NCBI RefSeq assembly: GCF_005117025.1
Contig: NZ_SWCO01000007.1
Location: 124,001 to 188,000 of the forward strand
DNA from: Alteromonas portus
GTDB lineage: Bacteria > Pseudomonadota > Gammaproteobacteria > Enterobacterales > Alteromonadaceae
Direction of reading: 5' to 3'
DNA: 64,000 bases
This document shows, one piece after another, positions 18,675 through 28,246 of this stretch. Positions within the stretch are counted from its first letter, which is position 1; each line of letters opens with the position of its first letter. The notes beneath the pieces were generated by a model that was not told the origin of the DNA, made no database searches, and saw nothing but the letters and a program-made list of their open reading frames with translations. A program made the position numbers and the translations under genes.

Positions 18675-19574
18675 ATGAAAATGCAAACCGAAGTACAGAA
18701 TCACGAATACCAAAAATACTACGTACCCGCACAAAGTCCATGGCCCATTGTGGGCGCAGTGGCGCTGTTTCTTATTGCCGTTGGCGCAGGAAACTATGTG
18801 GTTCAAGCCACCAAAGGCGAAACCGGCTATGGCGGTCATATCCTTTTAGCTGGGATAGCCGTGCTGCTGGTTATGCTTGTGGGCTGGTTCAAAAACCAAA
18901 TAGACGAGTCTATGGCCGGCCTATACAGCGATCAGCTGGGGCGTTCATATCGACAAGGGATGAGCTGGTTTATCTTCTCTGAAGTGATGTTTTTCGCTGC
19001 GTTTTTTGGTGCGCTCTACTACGCCAGATTTATTTCCGTTCCGTGGCTTGGTGGCGCATCGAATAACGCTATGACCAATGAAGTATTGTGGCCTACCTTT
19101 GAGGCTATGTGGCCGCTGGTATCTACACCGGGTGGCACTACCACTCAAGAAATGAGTGCTGCGGGGTTGCCTACAATCAACACGGTTATCTTGCTTATTT
19201 CGTCAATTACGCTGCATTTCGCCCATGTGGGATTAGAGCAAAACAAGCGCAAGCAATTAACCCTCATGCTGGGTATCACTATTTTGCTCGGGTGTGGGTT
19301 TCTCTTTTTACAGGTAGAAGAGTACATACATGCCTATCGCGACCTTGGGCTAACGCTTCAGTCGGGAATTTACGGCAACACTTTCTTTATGCTGACAGGG
19401 TTTCACGGCATGCATGTGACCCTTGGAACCATTATCTTAATTGTGCTGTTTTTCAGAGTATTGAAAGGGCATTTCACGCCTGAAAACCACTTCGCGTTTC
19501 AGGCGGGCAGCTGGTACTGGCACTTTGTAGATGTGGTGTGGGTCATGCTCTACATCTTTGTTTACGTGCTTTAA
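18675..19574 (+). CDS. coxC: Cytochrome c oxidase subunit III
   Basis: 299 residues, seven predicted membrane helices, the full-length form of subunit III that stabilises subunit I and its proton uptake. Family motifs include SEVMFFAAFFGALYYAR, GFHGMHVTLGTI and the closing GSWYWHFVDVVWVMLYIFVY. An AAGGAG ribosome site precedes ATG 18675 by four bases. It is the last structural subunit gene of this block. Confidence 0.96.
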   Translation: MKMQTEVQNHEYQKYYVPAQSPWPIVGAVALFLIAVGAGNYVVQATKGETGYGGHILLAGIAVLLVMLVGWFKNQIDESMAGLYSDQLGRSYRQGMSWFIFSEVMFFAAFFGALYYARFISVPWLGGASNNAMTNEVLWPTFEAMWPLVSTPGGTTTQEMSAAGLPTINTVILLISSITLHFAHVGLEQNKRKQLTLMLGITILLGCGFLFLQVEEYIHAYRDLGLTLQSGIYGNTFFMLTGFHGMHVTLGTIILIVLFFRVLKGHFTPENHFAFQAGSWYWHFVDVVWVMLYIFVYVL

Positions 19575-19579
19575 GGGTA

Positions 19580-19612
19580 ACCCCAAACTCAATAAGGCCT
19601 TGGGTTTGGGGT
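19580..19612. terminator. Candidate hairpin between coxC and the small convergent gene
   Basis: A 9-bp perfect stem ACCCCAAAC / GTTTGGGGT with a 15-base loop begins 6 bp after the coxC stop. No T-run follows on the plus strand, so termination would be weak. The right arm is also the last codons of the minus-strand DUF2909 gene. Confidence 0.4.
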
Positions 19613-19798
19613 AATTAAGCCAGTACCAATAGCAATAAGAATAATAACAACAATGACGGCAGAAGTGAGCACACGTCGGCCAATGTATTTACTCATAGGA
19701 CCCTTAGATGTGTCGTTTTTCATCATTATTCGCATAGCCATAAACAGATTAACAATCATGTACAGCACTAAAACAACAAGGACTATTTTTATCAACAT
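19589..19798 (-). CDS. Small twin-transmembrane protein, DUF2909 family
   Basis: 69 residues with two membrane helices (about 2-22 and 42-62) and almost nothing else, matching the DUF2909 twin-helix family that occurs in cytochrome oxidase loci. ATG 19798 is chosen because AGAGGTGAG lies just upstream on its strand; the frame's farther start would overlap surf1. It is encoded against the direction of the oxidase genes, convergent with coxC and divergent from surf1, with only 45 bp between the two starts. A role as an oxidase accessory or assembly factor is inference from location only. Confidence 0.8.
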   Translation of the reverse strand: MLIKIVLVVLVLYMIVNLFMAMRIMMKNDTSKGPMSKYIGRRVLTSAVIVVIILIAIGTGLITPNPRPY

Positions 19799-19843
19799 AC
19801 TCACCTCTGTTTTTATTCTACTTTTGCATGGTGCGGAATAATT

Positions 19844-20548
19844 ATGTTTTCGCGCACTCGCCACGTTATTCCTTGGTTACTCACAGGCTTTAGTGTGGCG
19901 ATTATGTGCGGTTTAGGGTACTGGCAACTTGATCGCATGGTCCAAAAGCAACAACGCTTAGCTAGCATAGCGCAAAAGCAAAACAATGGAACCTTGAGTT
20001 TAGAAGCGGCGCTGGCTCATGATGATCCTCGGGATATTAATGTGTCGTTCAGTGGCTCGTTAGATGCTAATCACGTACTGCTTTTAGATAACCAGATTTA
20101 CGATCAGCGAGTGGGTTTCGACGTGATTGCGCCTGTATATACGAATGCAGGTTGGCTCTTAGTTAATTTCGGCTGGGTACCGGCGCCAGACTTAACACGC
20201 ACATTGCCGGATATACGTTTTGTCGGCGAAACGCGCGAGTTTTCTGGTGTGATCAGTGTGCCGGGGCACAACCCCTTGGTCAAAGAGACTAACATGGCGC
20301 TGTCGCAAAGCCCCGCGCTTATACAACACATCGAATTCCCTGCGCTCAATAGTGCCCTAGAGCGCAAGTTTCTACCTTTTACTCTTCAACTTACCACGCC
20401 AGACCCTGCGTTTATTCGCGAACATCAGGCCGTTGTAATGTCTCCCGAAAAGCACCTTGGTTACGCAGTTCAATGGTTTGGTTTAGCCATTGCTGCCGCG
20501 GCCATTGGCGGCTTTGCAATTAGTAAAAAAGGACGTAGTTATGAATAA
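19844..20548 (+). CDS. SURF1-family cytochrome oxidase biogenesis protein
   Basis: 234 residues. SURF1 proteins assist insertion of heme A into subunit I. The typical layout is visible: N-terminal membrane helix (about 10-25), a periplasmic domain with LDNQIYDQRVGFDVIAPV and LLVNFGWVP, and a C-terminal helix (about 208-225) ending in HLGYAVQWFGLA, the family signature. It starts 45 bp from the divergent DUF2909 gene and overlaps the next gene by 8 bp. Confidence 0.9.
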   Translation: MFSRTRHVIPWLLTGFSVAIMCGLGYWQLDRMVQKQQRLASIAQKQNNGTLSLEAALAHDDPRDINVSFSGSLDANHVLLLDNQIYDQRVGFDVIAPVYTNAGWLLVNFGWVPAPDLTRTLPDIRFVGETREFSGVISVPGHNPLVKETNMALSQSPALIQHIEFPALNSALERKFLPFTLQLTTPDPAFIREHQAVVMSPEKHLGYAVQWFGLAIAAAAIGGFAISKKGRSYE

Positions 20549-21080
20549 TGCTGCTTCGAAAAAAACATTAATTATTATGGTAGCCGTGTTTGTTTTGCCT
20601 GTTGTGTTGGCAAAGCTTGCACTTGATAACAATTGGTTCACCAAAGGAGCGACTAATAAAGGTCAGCTGCTTGCTCCGACCATTGACATGAGTTCGCTTT
20701 TAGAAGATGCAGAACCTAAGTGGCGTTTATTGTATGTGATGCCAAGTGAATGTGACGCAGTGTGCGAAAACGCCCTTTTCAGTATCAACCAAGTGTGGCT
20801 TGCGCTAGGTAAAGAGTCGGACCGTGCCCAAGCAGTGGTTGTGACTACAGCTTCAAGTGATAAAAATGCGATTGCCGCCCTAGAAGACTACCCTTTTGTC
20901 GAAACCTTAACGGTTACCACGCCAACCGCCCTTGCCTCTAGCAGTGTCTATATCGTCGATACGCAAAATAACGCCATGCTCTTTTACGACATTAAAGATG
21001 ACAGAAAAGATGCCGTGATGGAAAGCCGCAATATGCTGGCGGACATGAGAAAGCTTCTTAAACTATCGCGCATAGGATAA
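20541..21080 (+). CDS. SCO-like membrane-anchored protein with CxxxC, lacking the copper histidine
   Basis: 179 residues from ATG 20541, which overlaps the surf1 stop; upstream starts of the frame lie inside surf1. One N-terminal membrane anchor (about 8-27), then a periplasmic domain. WRLLYVMPSECDAVCENALFS aligns by eye with the SCO core ([19 protein letters not shown] of the SCO1 gene at 23210), keeping the CxxxC pair as C71 and C75. The SCO histidine ([11 protein letters not shown]) is replaced by alanine at A132 (ALASSSVYIVD). I infer a degenerate SCO/thioredoxin-fold protein, perhaps a thiol reductase for CuA cysteines. Function unproven. Confidence 0.75.
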   Translation: MNNAASKKTLIIMVAVFVLPVVLAKLALDNNWFTKGATNKGQLLAPTIDMSSLLEDAEPKWRLLYVMPSECDAVCENALFSINQVWLALGKESDRAQAVVVTTASSDKNAIAALEDYPFVETLTVTTPTALASSSVYIVDTQNNAMLFYDIKDDRKDAVMESRNMLADMRKLLKLSRIG

Positions 21081-21085
21081 CGGCC

Positions 21086-22303
21086 ATGAAAAAATTAACC
21101 CTCTTCAGTATTTTTCTTGCGGCGGTCGTTATTATTCTGGGTGCGTATACGCGCTTGACCGACGCGGGGCTAGGCTGCCCGGATTGGCCGGGGTGTTACG
21201 GAAACTTAACCGTACCCTTAAGTGAAGAAAAGGTAGCACAGGCTAATGCTGCCTATCCTGAACGTCCGGTAGAAGCATTCAAGGCGTGGAATGAAATGAT
21301 TCACCGCTATTTTGCTGGGACGCTGGGGCTGTGTGTACTGGCTATTGCCATTATTGCTATTCGGCAGCGCGACAAGGGCGCGCCGGTTAAATTACCTTTG
21401 TTCCTGTTGGGGCTCATTATCTTCCAGGCGGCTCTTGGCATGTGGACCGTGACGCTCAATTTACTGCCCGTTGTAGTAATGGGGCATTTGCTTGGAGGCT
21501 TCACGGTGATCTCCTGCCTGTTTATTCTGTACCTTCGGTTGCGCAATACTGAAGCTAAAGCAGGGGAAACTAAACAAGCGACCATAGCGTCAGCTATGCA
21601 TGATCAGGCCATGACAGACTTACCTCAGGCGAAAGCCTTTCAGCGAAACCTGAAACTTTTTGCCTTTATTGGACTTGGTGTGCTTGTTACACAGATTGCA
21701 CTTGGTGGATGGACTTCTGCCAATTATGCTGCGTTAGCCTGTACCGAAATGCCGGTTTGTGAAAGCGGTTGGCAGGAAAGAATTGATATGGCAGGTGCAT
21801 TCAGTGTGCCTGACGCAGACAACTATGAATTTGGCGCTCACGATTACGGCGAGCGAGTTACCATGCACATAGTGCATAGGTTCGGCGCGGTCATCACGTT
21901 TTTATACTTACTCGCACTAGGTATAAGTGTGTTGATAAGCCGCCACACCACAAGTAAACAAAAATATGTGGGTGGGTTTATGTTGGCAGCATTGTGCACG
22001 CAAGTAGCATTAGGGCTTAGCAACATTATCTTTATGCTGCCACTGGCTGTCGCTGTAATGCATAACGCGGTAGCCGCCGTGTTACTGCTTTCCTTACTCA
22101 ACCTCATTTTTACTGTATTTCTGGCATTAGAAAACGACAACGCTTTTAGTACGGAAAAACGAAATACAGGCTCATTCTCAGGTTCGAAACCACTGCAGGG
22201 GGCAGGTGCGTTTAGCATCCACGAAGCGCCTTTGCACGACCCTTTTAACGCGTCAACGTCTTCTCATATTCTCCCTAAAGCTCCAGGAGGTTTCCATGGC
22301 TAA
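21086..22303 (+). CDS. ctaA: Heme A synthase (COX15/CtaA)
   Basis: Oxidises the heme O methyl group to formyl, giving heme A for subunit I. 405 residues, eight membrane helices in two homologous halves. The family start [21 protein letters not shown] is followed by EMIHRYFAG (heme-ligand histidine), [23 protein letters not shown], and in the second half [13 protein letters not shown] and MHIVHRFGA. About 45 hydrophilic residues follow the last helix; this tail contains the ribosome site of cyoE, and the genes overlap by 8 bp. It is longer than usual for this reason. Confidence 0.95.
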   Translation: MKKLTLFSIFLAAVVIILGAYTRLTDAGLGCPDWPGCYGNLTVPLSEEKVAQANAAYPERPVEAFKAWNEMIHRYFAGTLGLCVLAIAIIAIRQRDKGAPVKLPLFLLGLIIFQAALGMWTVTLNLLPVVVMGHLLGGFTVISCLFILYLRLRNTEAKAGETKQATIASAMHDQAMTDLPQAKAFQRNLKLFAFIGLGVLVTQIALGGWTSANYAALACTEMPVCESGWQERIDMAGAFSVPDADNYEFGAHDYGERVTMHIVHRFGAVITFLYLLALGISVLISRHTTSKQKYVGGFMLAALCTQVALGLSNIIFMLPLAVAVMHNAVAAVLLLSLLNLIFTVFLALENDNAFSTEKRNTGSFSGSKPLQGAGAFSIHEAPLHDPFNASTSSHILPKAPGGFHG

Positions 22304-23213
22304 ATCGGTCTCTTTACATGCGCGTACTTCACGCCAGCACACTGTAGTCACGTGGCGTGATTACTATGAAATGACTAAGCCTAATGTCGTCATGTTGTTG
22401 CTGTTAACCGCATTAGTAGGTATGTGTTTAGCTACGCCTACCTGGGTGAACGCAACCATACTTATCTGTGGCTTATTGGGTATTGGGATGCTGTCTGCGT
22501 CTGCTGCTGTTATTAATCACGTTGTCGACCATAAGATAGATAGCGTGATGGCGCGCACATTTAACCGACCCGTCGCAAAAGGAAAGGTTAGCGTAAACAA
22601 CGCGCTGTGGTTTGCCGGCGTTTTAGGTACGGTGGGATTTGTTGTGCTGGCCCTGTTTGTGAATATGCTAACCGCGTGGTTAACCCTAGCAAGTCTGGTA
22701 GGCTATGCGTTTATCTACACCATGTATTTAAAGCGAGCGACACCGCAAAATATCGTAATTGGCGGTTTAGCAGGGGCTGCACCTCCCCTTTTAGGATGGA
22801 CGGCGGTGACCGGTGAAATAAACGCTCATGCCTTGCTGTTAGTGCTGATTATCTTTACGTGGACGCCACCTCATTTCTGGGCGCTCGCTATTCATAGAGA
22901 AAAAGATTACGCCAAAGCGAAAGTACCTATGCTGCCAGTAACCCATGGTGTGTCATTTACGAAAACCTCGGTGTTACTGTACACAGTATTGTTGGGGCTT
23001 GTATGTTTACTGCCCTACCTTATCGGTATGAGCGACCTCATCTATTTGATTGGCTCTAGCGTACTGAATGTCGGCTTTTTATATTGTGCATTGAAGTTAA
23101 AGTTTAATGCAGAGCCACAAACGGCAATGAAAACTTTTAGGTTTTCAATTATTCATCTCATGGTATTGTTTGTAGTCTTACTCTTAGATCACTACATACC
23201 ATTGAGTTTATGA
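22296..23213 (+). CDS. cyoE: Protoheme IX farnesyltransferase (heme O synthase)
   Basis: Prenylates heme B to heme O, the substrate of CtaA, in the inner membrane (also called CtaB). 305 residues, UbiA superfamily with about nine helices. The first polyprenyl diphosphate/Mg motif is [19 protein letters not shown]; the second is the [15 protein letters not shown] block. ATG 22296 is set by AGGAGG at 22285-22290; upstream in-frame starts lie within ctaA. It overlaps the SCO1 gene through ATGA. Confidence 0.96.
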   Translation: MAKSVSLHARTSRQHTVVTWRDYYEMTKPNVVMLLLLTALVGMCLATPTWVNATILICGLLGIGMLSASAAVINHVVDHKIDSVMARTFNRPVAKGKVSVNNALWFAGVLGTVGFVVLALFVNMLTAWLTLASLVGYAFIYTMYLKRATPQNIVIGGLAGAAPPLLGWTAVTGEINAHALLLVLIIFTWTPPHFWALAIHREKDYAKAKVPMLPVTHGVSFTKTSVLLYTVLLGLVCLLPYLIGMSDLIYLIGSSVLNVGFLYCALKLKFNAEPQTAMKTFRFSIIHLMVLFVVLLLDHYIPLSL

Positions 23214-23854
23214 ATCAACGAACTATTGTCGGCCTTGTTGCATTTTTAGCGTTATGTGCGGGCATTGTTGGCGCGCTATATATTGCGCCTCCAAGTGGTG
23301 AAAGTCAGCCTGAATACTTTCAAACCTATCCTGAACCACGTGCAATATCACCTTTTACGCTGACGTCACACAAGGGTGAAGTATTCGACAATACATCGCT
23401 TAAAGGGCAGTGGAGTTTATTATTCGTGGGCTATACATTCTGCCCAGATATCTGCCCGACGACCATGGCTGAACTGAACGGTATATATCCTGAACTAAAA
23501 GCATTAAATAGTGTCGAACCTATTCGAATTGTATTTGTATCTGTTGATCCGAATCGCGATTCAATTGAAAGACTTTCAGAGTATGTGAGCTATTTTAATG
23601 AGGAGTTCATTGCCGTTACTGGAGAGCACAAGGCACTTTTCCCGTTCGTACGTAATTTAGGGATGATGTATGCTATTGCTGAAAGTACCGATAACCCCAA
23701 CTATTTAGTTGATCACAGTGCATCTGTCGTACTTGTCGACCCTGAAGCAAGGGTGATAGGAAGATTCAAACCAAAAAGAGAGCCAGGAAAGCTATCGATA
23801 AGTGATTCCCAGCAAATATTGGCAGATATGCCGATCATTATCTCGAAGCAGTAG
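23210..23854 (+). CDS. SCO1/SenC/PrrC-family copper chaperone
   Basis: 214 residues, membrane-anchored periplasmic thioredoxin-fold protein that loads or reduces the CuA site of subunit II. N-terminal helix about 5-25; copper ligands C78 and C82 (TFCPDICPT) and H169 (VDHSASVV) are all present, so unlike the paralogue at 20541 this is a standard SCO protein. ATG overlaps the cyoE stop by four bases. Confidence 0.94.
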   Translation: MNQRTIVGLVAFLALCAGIVGALYIAPPSGESQPEYFQTYPEPRAISPFTLTSHKGEVFDNTSLKGQWSLLFVGYTFCPDICPTTMAELNGIYPELKALNSVEPIRIVFVSVDPNRDSIERLSEYVSYFNEEFIAVTGEHKALFPFVRNLGMMYAIAESTDNPNYLVDHSASVVLVDPEARVIGRFKPKREPGKLSISDSQQILADMPIIISKQ

Positions 23855-23855
23855 T

Positions 23856-24443
23856 ATGGAAATAAAAATTAGGCAAGGTGTAGCGTCTGATGCCGCGCAA
23901 ACTACGCCACTCATATTAAATGCGGCGCAGTCATTATTAACGTCTATTTTCGGACACAATAAAAATAAAACGGCCGATGGCTACCTTTCTCATGCATGGG
24001 AATTAGGTGGCGGTCAGTACGGCTTCAACAATCATTGGGTAGCGTGCAGCGGTGATGAAGTGTTAGGTGTGGTAACTGCCTGGCATAGCAAGCTAGGCGC
24101 GGCGTTTGATAGAGCAACACTTGATAGCATAACCTCGTATTTTACTCTTGACGAGGCGATGACCGTTCTCATGCGCAACCAGACTGTGGCGATAAATCTT
24201 ACACCACCTACCAATACTGAACTAATGATTGGACACCTTTCGGTTGAAGAAAGCGCCCGACGAACAGGGGTAGGTTCCATGTTGATGGATGCTATGCAGG
24301 CTCGAGCAGAAAAACTCAAGAAACGTAAGCTTGTGCTGGATGTTGAAGTATCGAACGTGTCGGCTATTCGTTTTTATCAACACCATGACTTTGTGGAAGA
24401 GTCTATCAATAAAGGCTTTATCCGCTTTGCTCGACCTGTTTAG
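23856..24443 (+). CDS. GNAT-family N-acetyltransferase
   Basis: 195 residues starting at ATG 23856, one base after the SCO1 stop; the frame's earlier start lies within SCO1. The acetyl-CoA binding motif A is IGHLSVEESARRTGVGSMLMDAMQARA (about 128-154, RxxGxG form), followed by LDVEVSNVSAIRFYQHHDF, the usual C-terminal GNAT block. Substrate unknown. It is the last gene of the oxidase run by spacing, but nothing in it suggests a role in oxidase assembly. Confidence 0.85.
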   Translation: MEIKIRQGVASDAAQTTPLILNAAQSLLTSIFGHNKNKTADGYLSHAWELGGGQYGFNNHWVACSGDEVLGVVTAWHSKLGAAFDRATLDSITSYFTLDEAMTVLMRNQTVAINLTPPTNTELMIGHLSVEESARRTGVGSMLMDAMQARAEKLKKRKLVLDVEVSNVSAIRFYQHHDFVEESINKGFIRFARPV

Positions 24444-24517
24444 GTAAACGTTTCCTTATATAAGGGCGGTGCCAACCGATAATCGCGCACGACCCTATGA
24501 CACCTGCCCGATATTCT

Positions 24518-25639
24518 CTAATCAGGGTAGTTTCCATTTTCATCGGCCACAAAGAAGGGCGTTGAGTACCAATAATAGCGACCAGTTTGTGTATTCGATG
24601 GTGCTGTACAGTTCACCCGTGAACGTCCCACAGGAAGTGTTTCCGAAAGACTGAACCTAAGCACATTACCTTCAACATGGGTCTTTATAGGGTCGCCGGC
24701 GAAAAAACAATTTACTTGGGTAAGACGAACATCATCACTGTCTATGGTTAAGCTTATCGGCGATGATAGCTTTCGCGTTGTCATACGAGGGTTTTCATGT
24801 GAACTGTACGTTACTGGCATAGCAAGGCTATTTAGCTTGGTTTTCAACGTTACTAAGTTGGCATACGGACCTGCAGCTGGAAACCGTGGAAGGGCTTGCA
24901 TATCGCTATATGGACCTACAGCTCCAGAGTGCTGTCCAAAGCCAACGTAACCTTCAGTTTTGAGCTTATTAGCAAGCGCGGTACTGTACTCGCCAAACGG
25001 GTACGCTAAATATTTAAGGTTAATATCCAGCTTATCCTCAATTTTCTTTTCAGCACTTTCTACGTTTTGCCATACTTTTTCCAGCCAGTCACGCTCGCCC
25101 ATCACTTGCTCACCGTTTAGCATGTGCAGGTGGTCAAGTGTGTGATTGGCAAAGACCACGCCATCGTTGTGCATGGCAATTACTTGCTCCCATGTCAGCT
25201 GCTTGGGGCCTACGCCAATTTCATCGGGGTTGATAAACACTGTGTAAGGAAAACCTAGGTCAGCCAGAATAGGGTGAGCGTTGTCTAGAATGTTTGCGTA
25301 GCCATCGTCAAACGTTATTGCAACCGCATTTTCCGGTAAGCTTGTGTTGTGCTGTATTGCTTCAACAACGTCCTGTAGCGACACTACGTTGTGGTGTTTG
25401 TCCAAGTATTCCATGTGCGATTTAAAGGCTTCAGGCGAAACACTGGTGCTGGCCGGTGTTGAAGACGACACATGGTGATAAAGTAAAATGGCAGCGTTAG
25501 GTGTGGAACTCCCACTAGGATCTGAAGCGAAGCTAGGCGAAGCCAACAACATAGTGAAGATCCCCAACAGCGTTAAAGAAAAGACCTTCAAACGCGAGCG
25601 AATCATCATTCTATTTTGAATTACATTGTTGGTTTTCAT
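24518..25639 (-). CDS. Exported polysaccharide deacetylase (NodB domain)
   Basis: Carbohydrate esterase family 4 type enzyme that removes acetyl groups from N-acetylated sugars. Signal peptide with cleavage near SPSFASDPS, then AILLYHHVS, the metal-binding and catalytic Asp pair in AITFDDGYANI, and the HTxDH motif (NHTLDHLHM) supplying zinc histidines. The arrangement resembles the PgaB-type N-terminal deacetylase. A C-terminal segment of about 80 residues follows the domain. Start is uncertain: ATG 25639 is used; ATG 25651 and 25678 upstream and ATG 25609/25606 downstream are also in frame. Convergent with the GNAT gene. Confidence 0.85.
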   Translation of the reverse strand: MKTNNVIQNRMMIRSRLKVFSLTLLGIFTMLLASPSFASDPSGSSTPNAAILLYHHVSSSTPASTSVSPEAFKSHMEYLDKHHNVVSLQDVVEAIQHNTSLPENAVAITFDDGYANILDNAHPILADLGFPYTVFINPDEIGVGPKQLTWEQVIAMHNDGVVFANHTLDHLHMLNGEQVMGERDWLEKVWQNVESAEKKIEDKLDINLKYLAYPFGEYSTALANKLKTEGYVGFGQHSGAVGPYSDMQALPRFPAAGPYANLVTLKTKLNSLAMPVTYSSHENPRMTTRKLSSPISLTIDSDDVRLTQVNCFFAGDPIKTHVEGNVLRFSLSETLPVGRSRVNCTAPSNTQTGRYYWYSTPFFVADENGNYPD

Positions 25640-25799
25640 ATCATCATCCATTGAGTGCCTGAACACATTAAATAGCATGGTAAACTTCAAAGTTACGCGA
25701 CTTGGCCAATCTTAAATTTGATCGTGCAGGTACGCTTTTACTTATGCTGTTGCCTAGGTCGATAGTATATAGCGAAATTAACCCCTAGTGAGATCATTA

Positions 25800-27146
25800 A
25801 TGTCCCGTACCCAAGTAACTCAGCGCTCCTTTTTTAACGATCATACTCGTTTGTTGGGTTTAGCGCTTCCCATGATCTTAGCAAATATTACCACACCCCT
25901 ATTGGGCTTGGTTGATACCGCAGTTTTGGGGCATATGTCTTTACCTGCCATGCTTGCGGGAGCATCGGTAGGCGCGCTAATTCTTACGCAAATATACTGG
26001 GTGTGCGGCTTTCTTCGCATGTCTTCAACGGGCTTAAGTGCACAAGCTAAAGGTTCGCCGAACAATACGTTAGAGTCAGCAAAAGTGTTGTGGCAAACGG
26101 TGATTGTTGCCTTGGTATTAGGCGCATCGGTACTTGCTCTTCAATCTCCTATCTTGTCTATAGGCTTAGCTTTAACTCAGCCAAATAGTGACGTTGCCCT
26201 TCACCTTCAAAACTACTTTTCGACGCGGGTATGGGGGGCACCAGCTGCCATGCTGAACTTGGCATTGGTTGGATGGCTTGTTGGGCAGCAAAAAACGCGC
26301 AGCGTCATGGCTATTCAAATTGTGGGAAACTTATTAAATGCGGCACTCGATGTGGCTTTTGTCTTCGGACTTGGCCTGTCTGTGGCTGGTGTGGCGCTGG
26401 CCAGTGTTACCGCTGAATACACCATGGCTATAATGGCGCTCGTAGTGGCGGTTAAGCGTGTTGGGGGTGTAGCCGTAAGTACATCGTGGTTCAACCGAGC
26501 AGCTCGAAAAGTATTGATGAAGCTCAACGGCGATATGTTGCTACGTAATTTAGCGTTACAGGGCTGTTTAGCGTTTCTTACTATTCAAGGTGCCCGTTAT
26601 GGCGAAACGTCGGCGGCCGTCAATGCCATACTTATGCAGTTCTTTGTTCTAATTGCTTTAGGGCTAGATGGCATTGCATATGGTGTGGAAGCGCTGGTGG
26701 GTGAAGCCAAAGGGGCGTCTGATAGCAGTGAAGTAAAACGACGCACCTATCAAGGGCTAGTCTGGTCGAGTGTTTTTGCCCTTATTTATAGCCTGATATT
26801 TTTCGCAGGTGGTGAGGCTATTATTACGTTGCTTACCGAGCATGGAGACATCGTAGACGCTGCGCTACCTTATCTTGGCCTAATGATATTACTTCCTTTA
26901 TTAGCGCACTGGTGTTTTTTATACGATGGCGTGTTTGTTGGTCTCACTCGAGCCAGCGCAATGAGAAATACCATGATTCTAAGTGCACTAGCTGTGTATT
27001 TCCCTGTTTGGTACCTCACGCAAGACCTAGGTAACGTTAGCCTGTGGTACGCCCTACTTGCGTTTTTACTCGCTCGCGGCGTGACATTGGCTTGGAGCTT
27101 TCACCAATTAGATAAACGCGGTGAACTAGCCGCATCGCAAAGCTAG
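25800..27146 (+). CDS. MATE-family efflux transporter, DinF-like
   Basis: 448 residues with twelve membrane helices in two homologous halves, as in multidrug and toxic-compound extrusion proteins. The N-terminus LGLALPMILANITTPLLGLVDTAVLGHMS is characteristic of the DinF subgroup. Start is ATG 25800; an in-frame GTG at 25788 is possible. In E. coli dinF follows lexA under SOS control, but here it is 11 kb away and I see no LexA box upstream, so damage control is not supported. Substrate unknown. Confidence 0.88.
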   Translation: MSRTQVTQRSFFNDHTRLLGLALPMILANITTPLLGLVDTAVLGHMSLPAMLAGASVGALILTQIYWVCGFLRMSSTGLSAQAKGSPNNTLESAKVLWQTVIVALVLGASVLALQSPILSIGLALTQPNSDVALHLQNYFSTRVWGAPAAMLNLALVGWLVGQQKTRSVMAIQIVGNLLNAALDVAFVFGLGLSVAGVALASVTAEYTMAIMALVVAVKRVGGVAVSTSWFNRAARKVLMKLNGDMLLRNLALQGCLAFLTIQGARYGETSAAVNAILMQFFVLIALGLDGIAYGVEALVGEAKGASDSSEVKRRTYQGLVWSSVFALIYSLIFFAGGEAIITLLTEHGDIVDAALPYLGLMILLPLLAHWCFLYDGVFVGLTRASAMRNTMILSALAVYFPVWYLTQDLGNVSLWYALLAFLLARGVTLAWSFHQLDKRGELAASQS

Positions 27147-27223
27147 TGCTTTTAGAGCGTATCGTTAACCTTATTGAGGGAGGACGTGCTGAGTACGCTG
27201 TTTCTCTCAGTACTCCTGATACA

Positions 27224-27940
27224 TTATTCCGCTTTATTTTTGCTCTGTTTTTTTTGCACAATGATAATAGTGTGGAGCTCGGGGTGCTGATCAAATTCAA
27301 CGTGGCGAATAAATCCGCCAGCTTCCATCAATATTTCCAAATATCGATGTAGCCCCAGCGAGGCGTAGTAGACTTCTGGGCCCATCACTTCGTTTGTATG
27401 TTGACCACTTTCATCCGTGCCACCGCAGCTAAAAAGTAACACGCCCTCATCGCTTAAGTGGTTCACTAGCTTCTTGAGCAAAGGCTCTTGCTGCGTTAAA
27501 GGGATATGCCAAAAGCTGTCCCAAGCGCTTATAAACGAGTAGTGTTTGGGTATAGTGAATGTACACACGTCGGCGCAATAGAAGGTATGCGCAGGTAACT
27601 GGGCTTTCGCAATGGCGAGCATTTCTTTGGATACATCAATACCTTCATAAGTTAACCCAGCGCTTTCGACAATCGGAACAAAACGGTTTGTGCACCCACA
27701 ACCTATGTCTAGAGCGTAGCCTCGTTTCTTTGGTTCGTCTTCAGGTGCTTCACTCTTACCAAGCGCTTCTCCCTTATTAAGCGCTTCGCTGGGCACTGTA
27801 TCAGGCTCTTGTGATGTGGTGTCCGCTAAAAATGACAGTGCTTTTTGGTAGGCGGTTAACCCATTTTTCTGATTAAATTCAGGGCGAGTCCAAAGGTGTG
27901 TAATGGTGTCGTAGGCTTTGCCAGTATCTTCAGGCGTCAT
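27224..27940 (-). CDS. SAM-dependent class I methyltransferase
   Basis: 238 residues. Motif I for S-adenosylmethionine is ALDIGCGCTNRFVPIVE (about 94-110), followed by YEGIDVSKEMLAIAKAQL and a SAWDSFWHIP motif typical of small-molecule methyltransferases of the Methyltransf_11 type. A 35-residue stretch rich in Glu and Lys precedes motif I. ATG 27940 has AGAGGG upstream. Convergent with the MATE gene. Substrate unknown. Confidence 0.82.
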   Translation of the reverse strand: MTPEDTGKAYDTITHLWTRPEFNQKNGLTAYQKALSFLADTTSQEPDTVPSEALNKGEALGKSEAPEDEPKKRGYALDIGCGCTNRFVPIVESAGLTYEGIDVSKEMLAIAKAQLPAHTFYCADVCTFTIPKHYSFISAWDSFWHIPLTQQEPLLKKLVNHLSDEGVLLFSCGGTDESGQHTNEVMGPEVYYASLGLHRYLEILMEAGGFIRHVEFDQHPELHTIIIVQKKQSKNKAE

Positions 27941-28000
27941 ATTCCCTCTGTTAGCTGAGCTTTTACTGGTACAAGGTTAATTCATCTAGCAACAATGTAT

Positions 28001-28028
28001 AGTGCAAAGTGCAAAGTGCAAAGTGCAA
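28001..28028. repeat. Heptamer tandem repeat AGTGCAA x4
   Basis: Four perfect head-to-tail copies of the 7-bp unit AGTGCAA, plus two further bases, in the gap upstream of the methyltransferase gene (about 60 bp before its start). Such repeats change copy number by strand slippage. Confidence 0.95.
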
Positions 28029-28140
28029 AGGCGAGAAAAGGCGAAACCCGTTTAGGATATTGAGCGGCCAGACAGTAACGCCTTTGCGTTTTCGCTTGGT
28101 TAGAGCTTATCTGTAGACTTTAATAGGCATTACCCAAAGC

Positions 28141-28170
28141 GCTATTATTCAAAGGGCTATTATTCAAAGG
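28141..28170. repeat. 15-bp direct tandem repeat x2
   Basis: Two perfect adjacent copies of GCTATTATTCAAAGG, followed by a partial third GCTTT. The 306-bp gap 27941-28246 holds only this, the heptamer array and presumably the methyltransferase promoter. Confidence 0.9.
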
Positions 28171-28246
28171 GCTTTGGGCCAAATAGATAGCTAAAAGCGA
28201 ATAGCCTGCAAAAAGAGCGTAGTCATTTAAGCAGGCAGAACTTCAG

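Noticed and set aside
25800..27146. MATE gene considered as SOS-controlled dinF
   Set aside because: It is far from lexA and no CTG-N10-CAG site was found just upstream, so SOS control is not supported.
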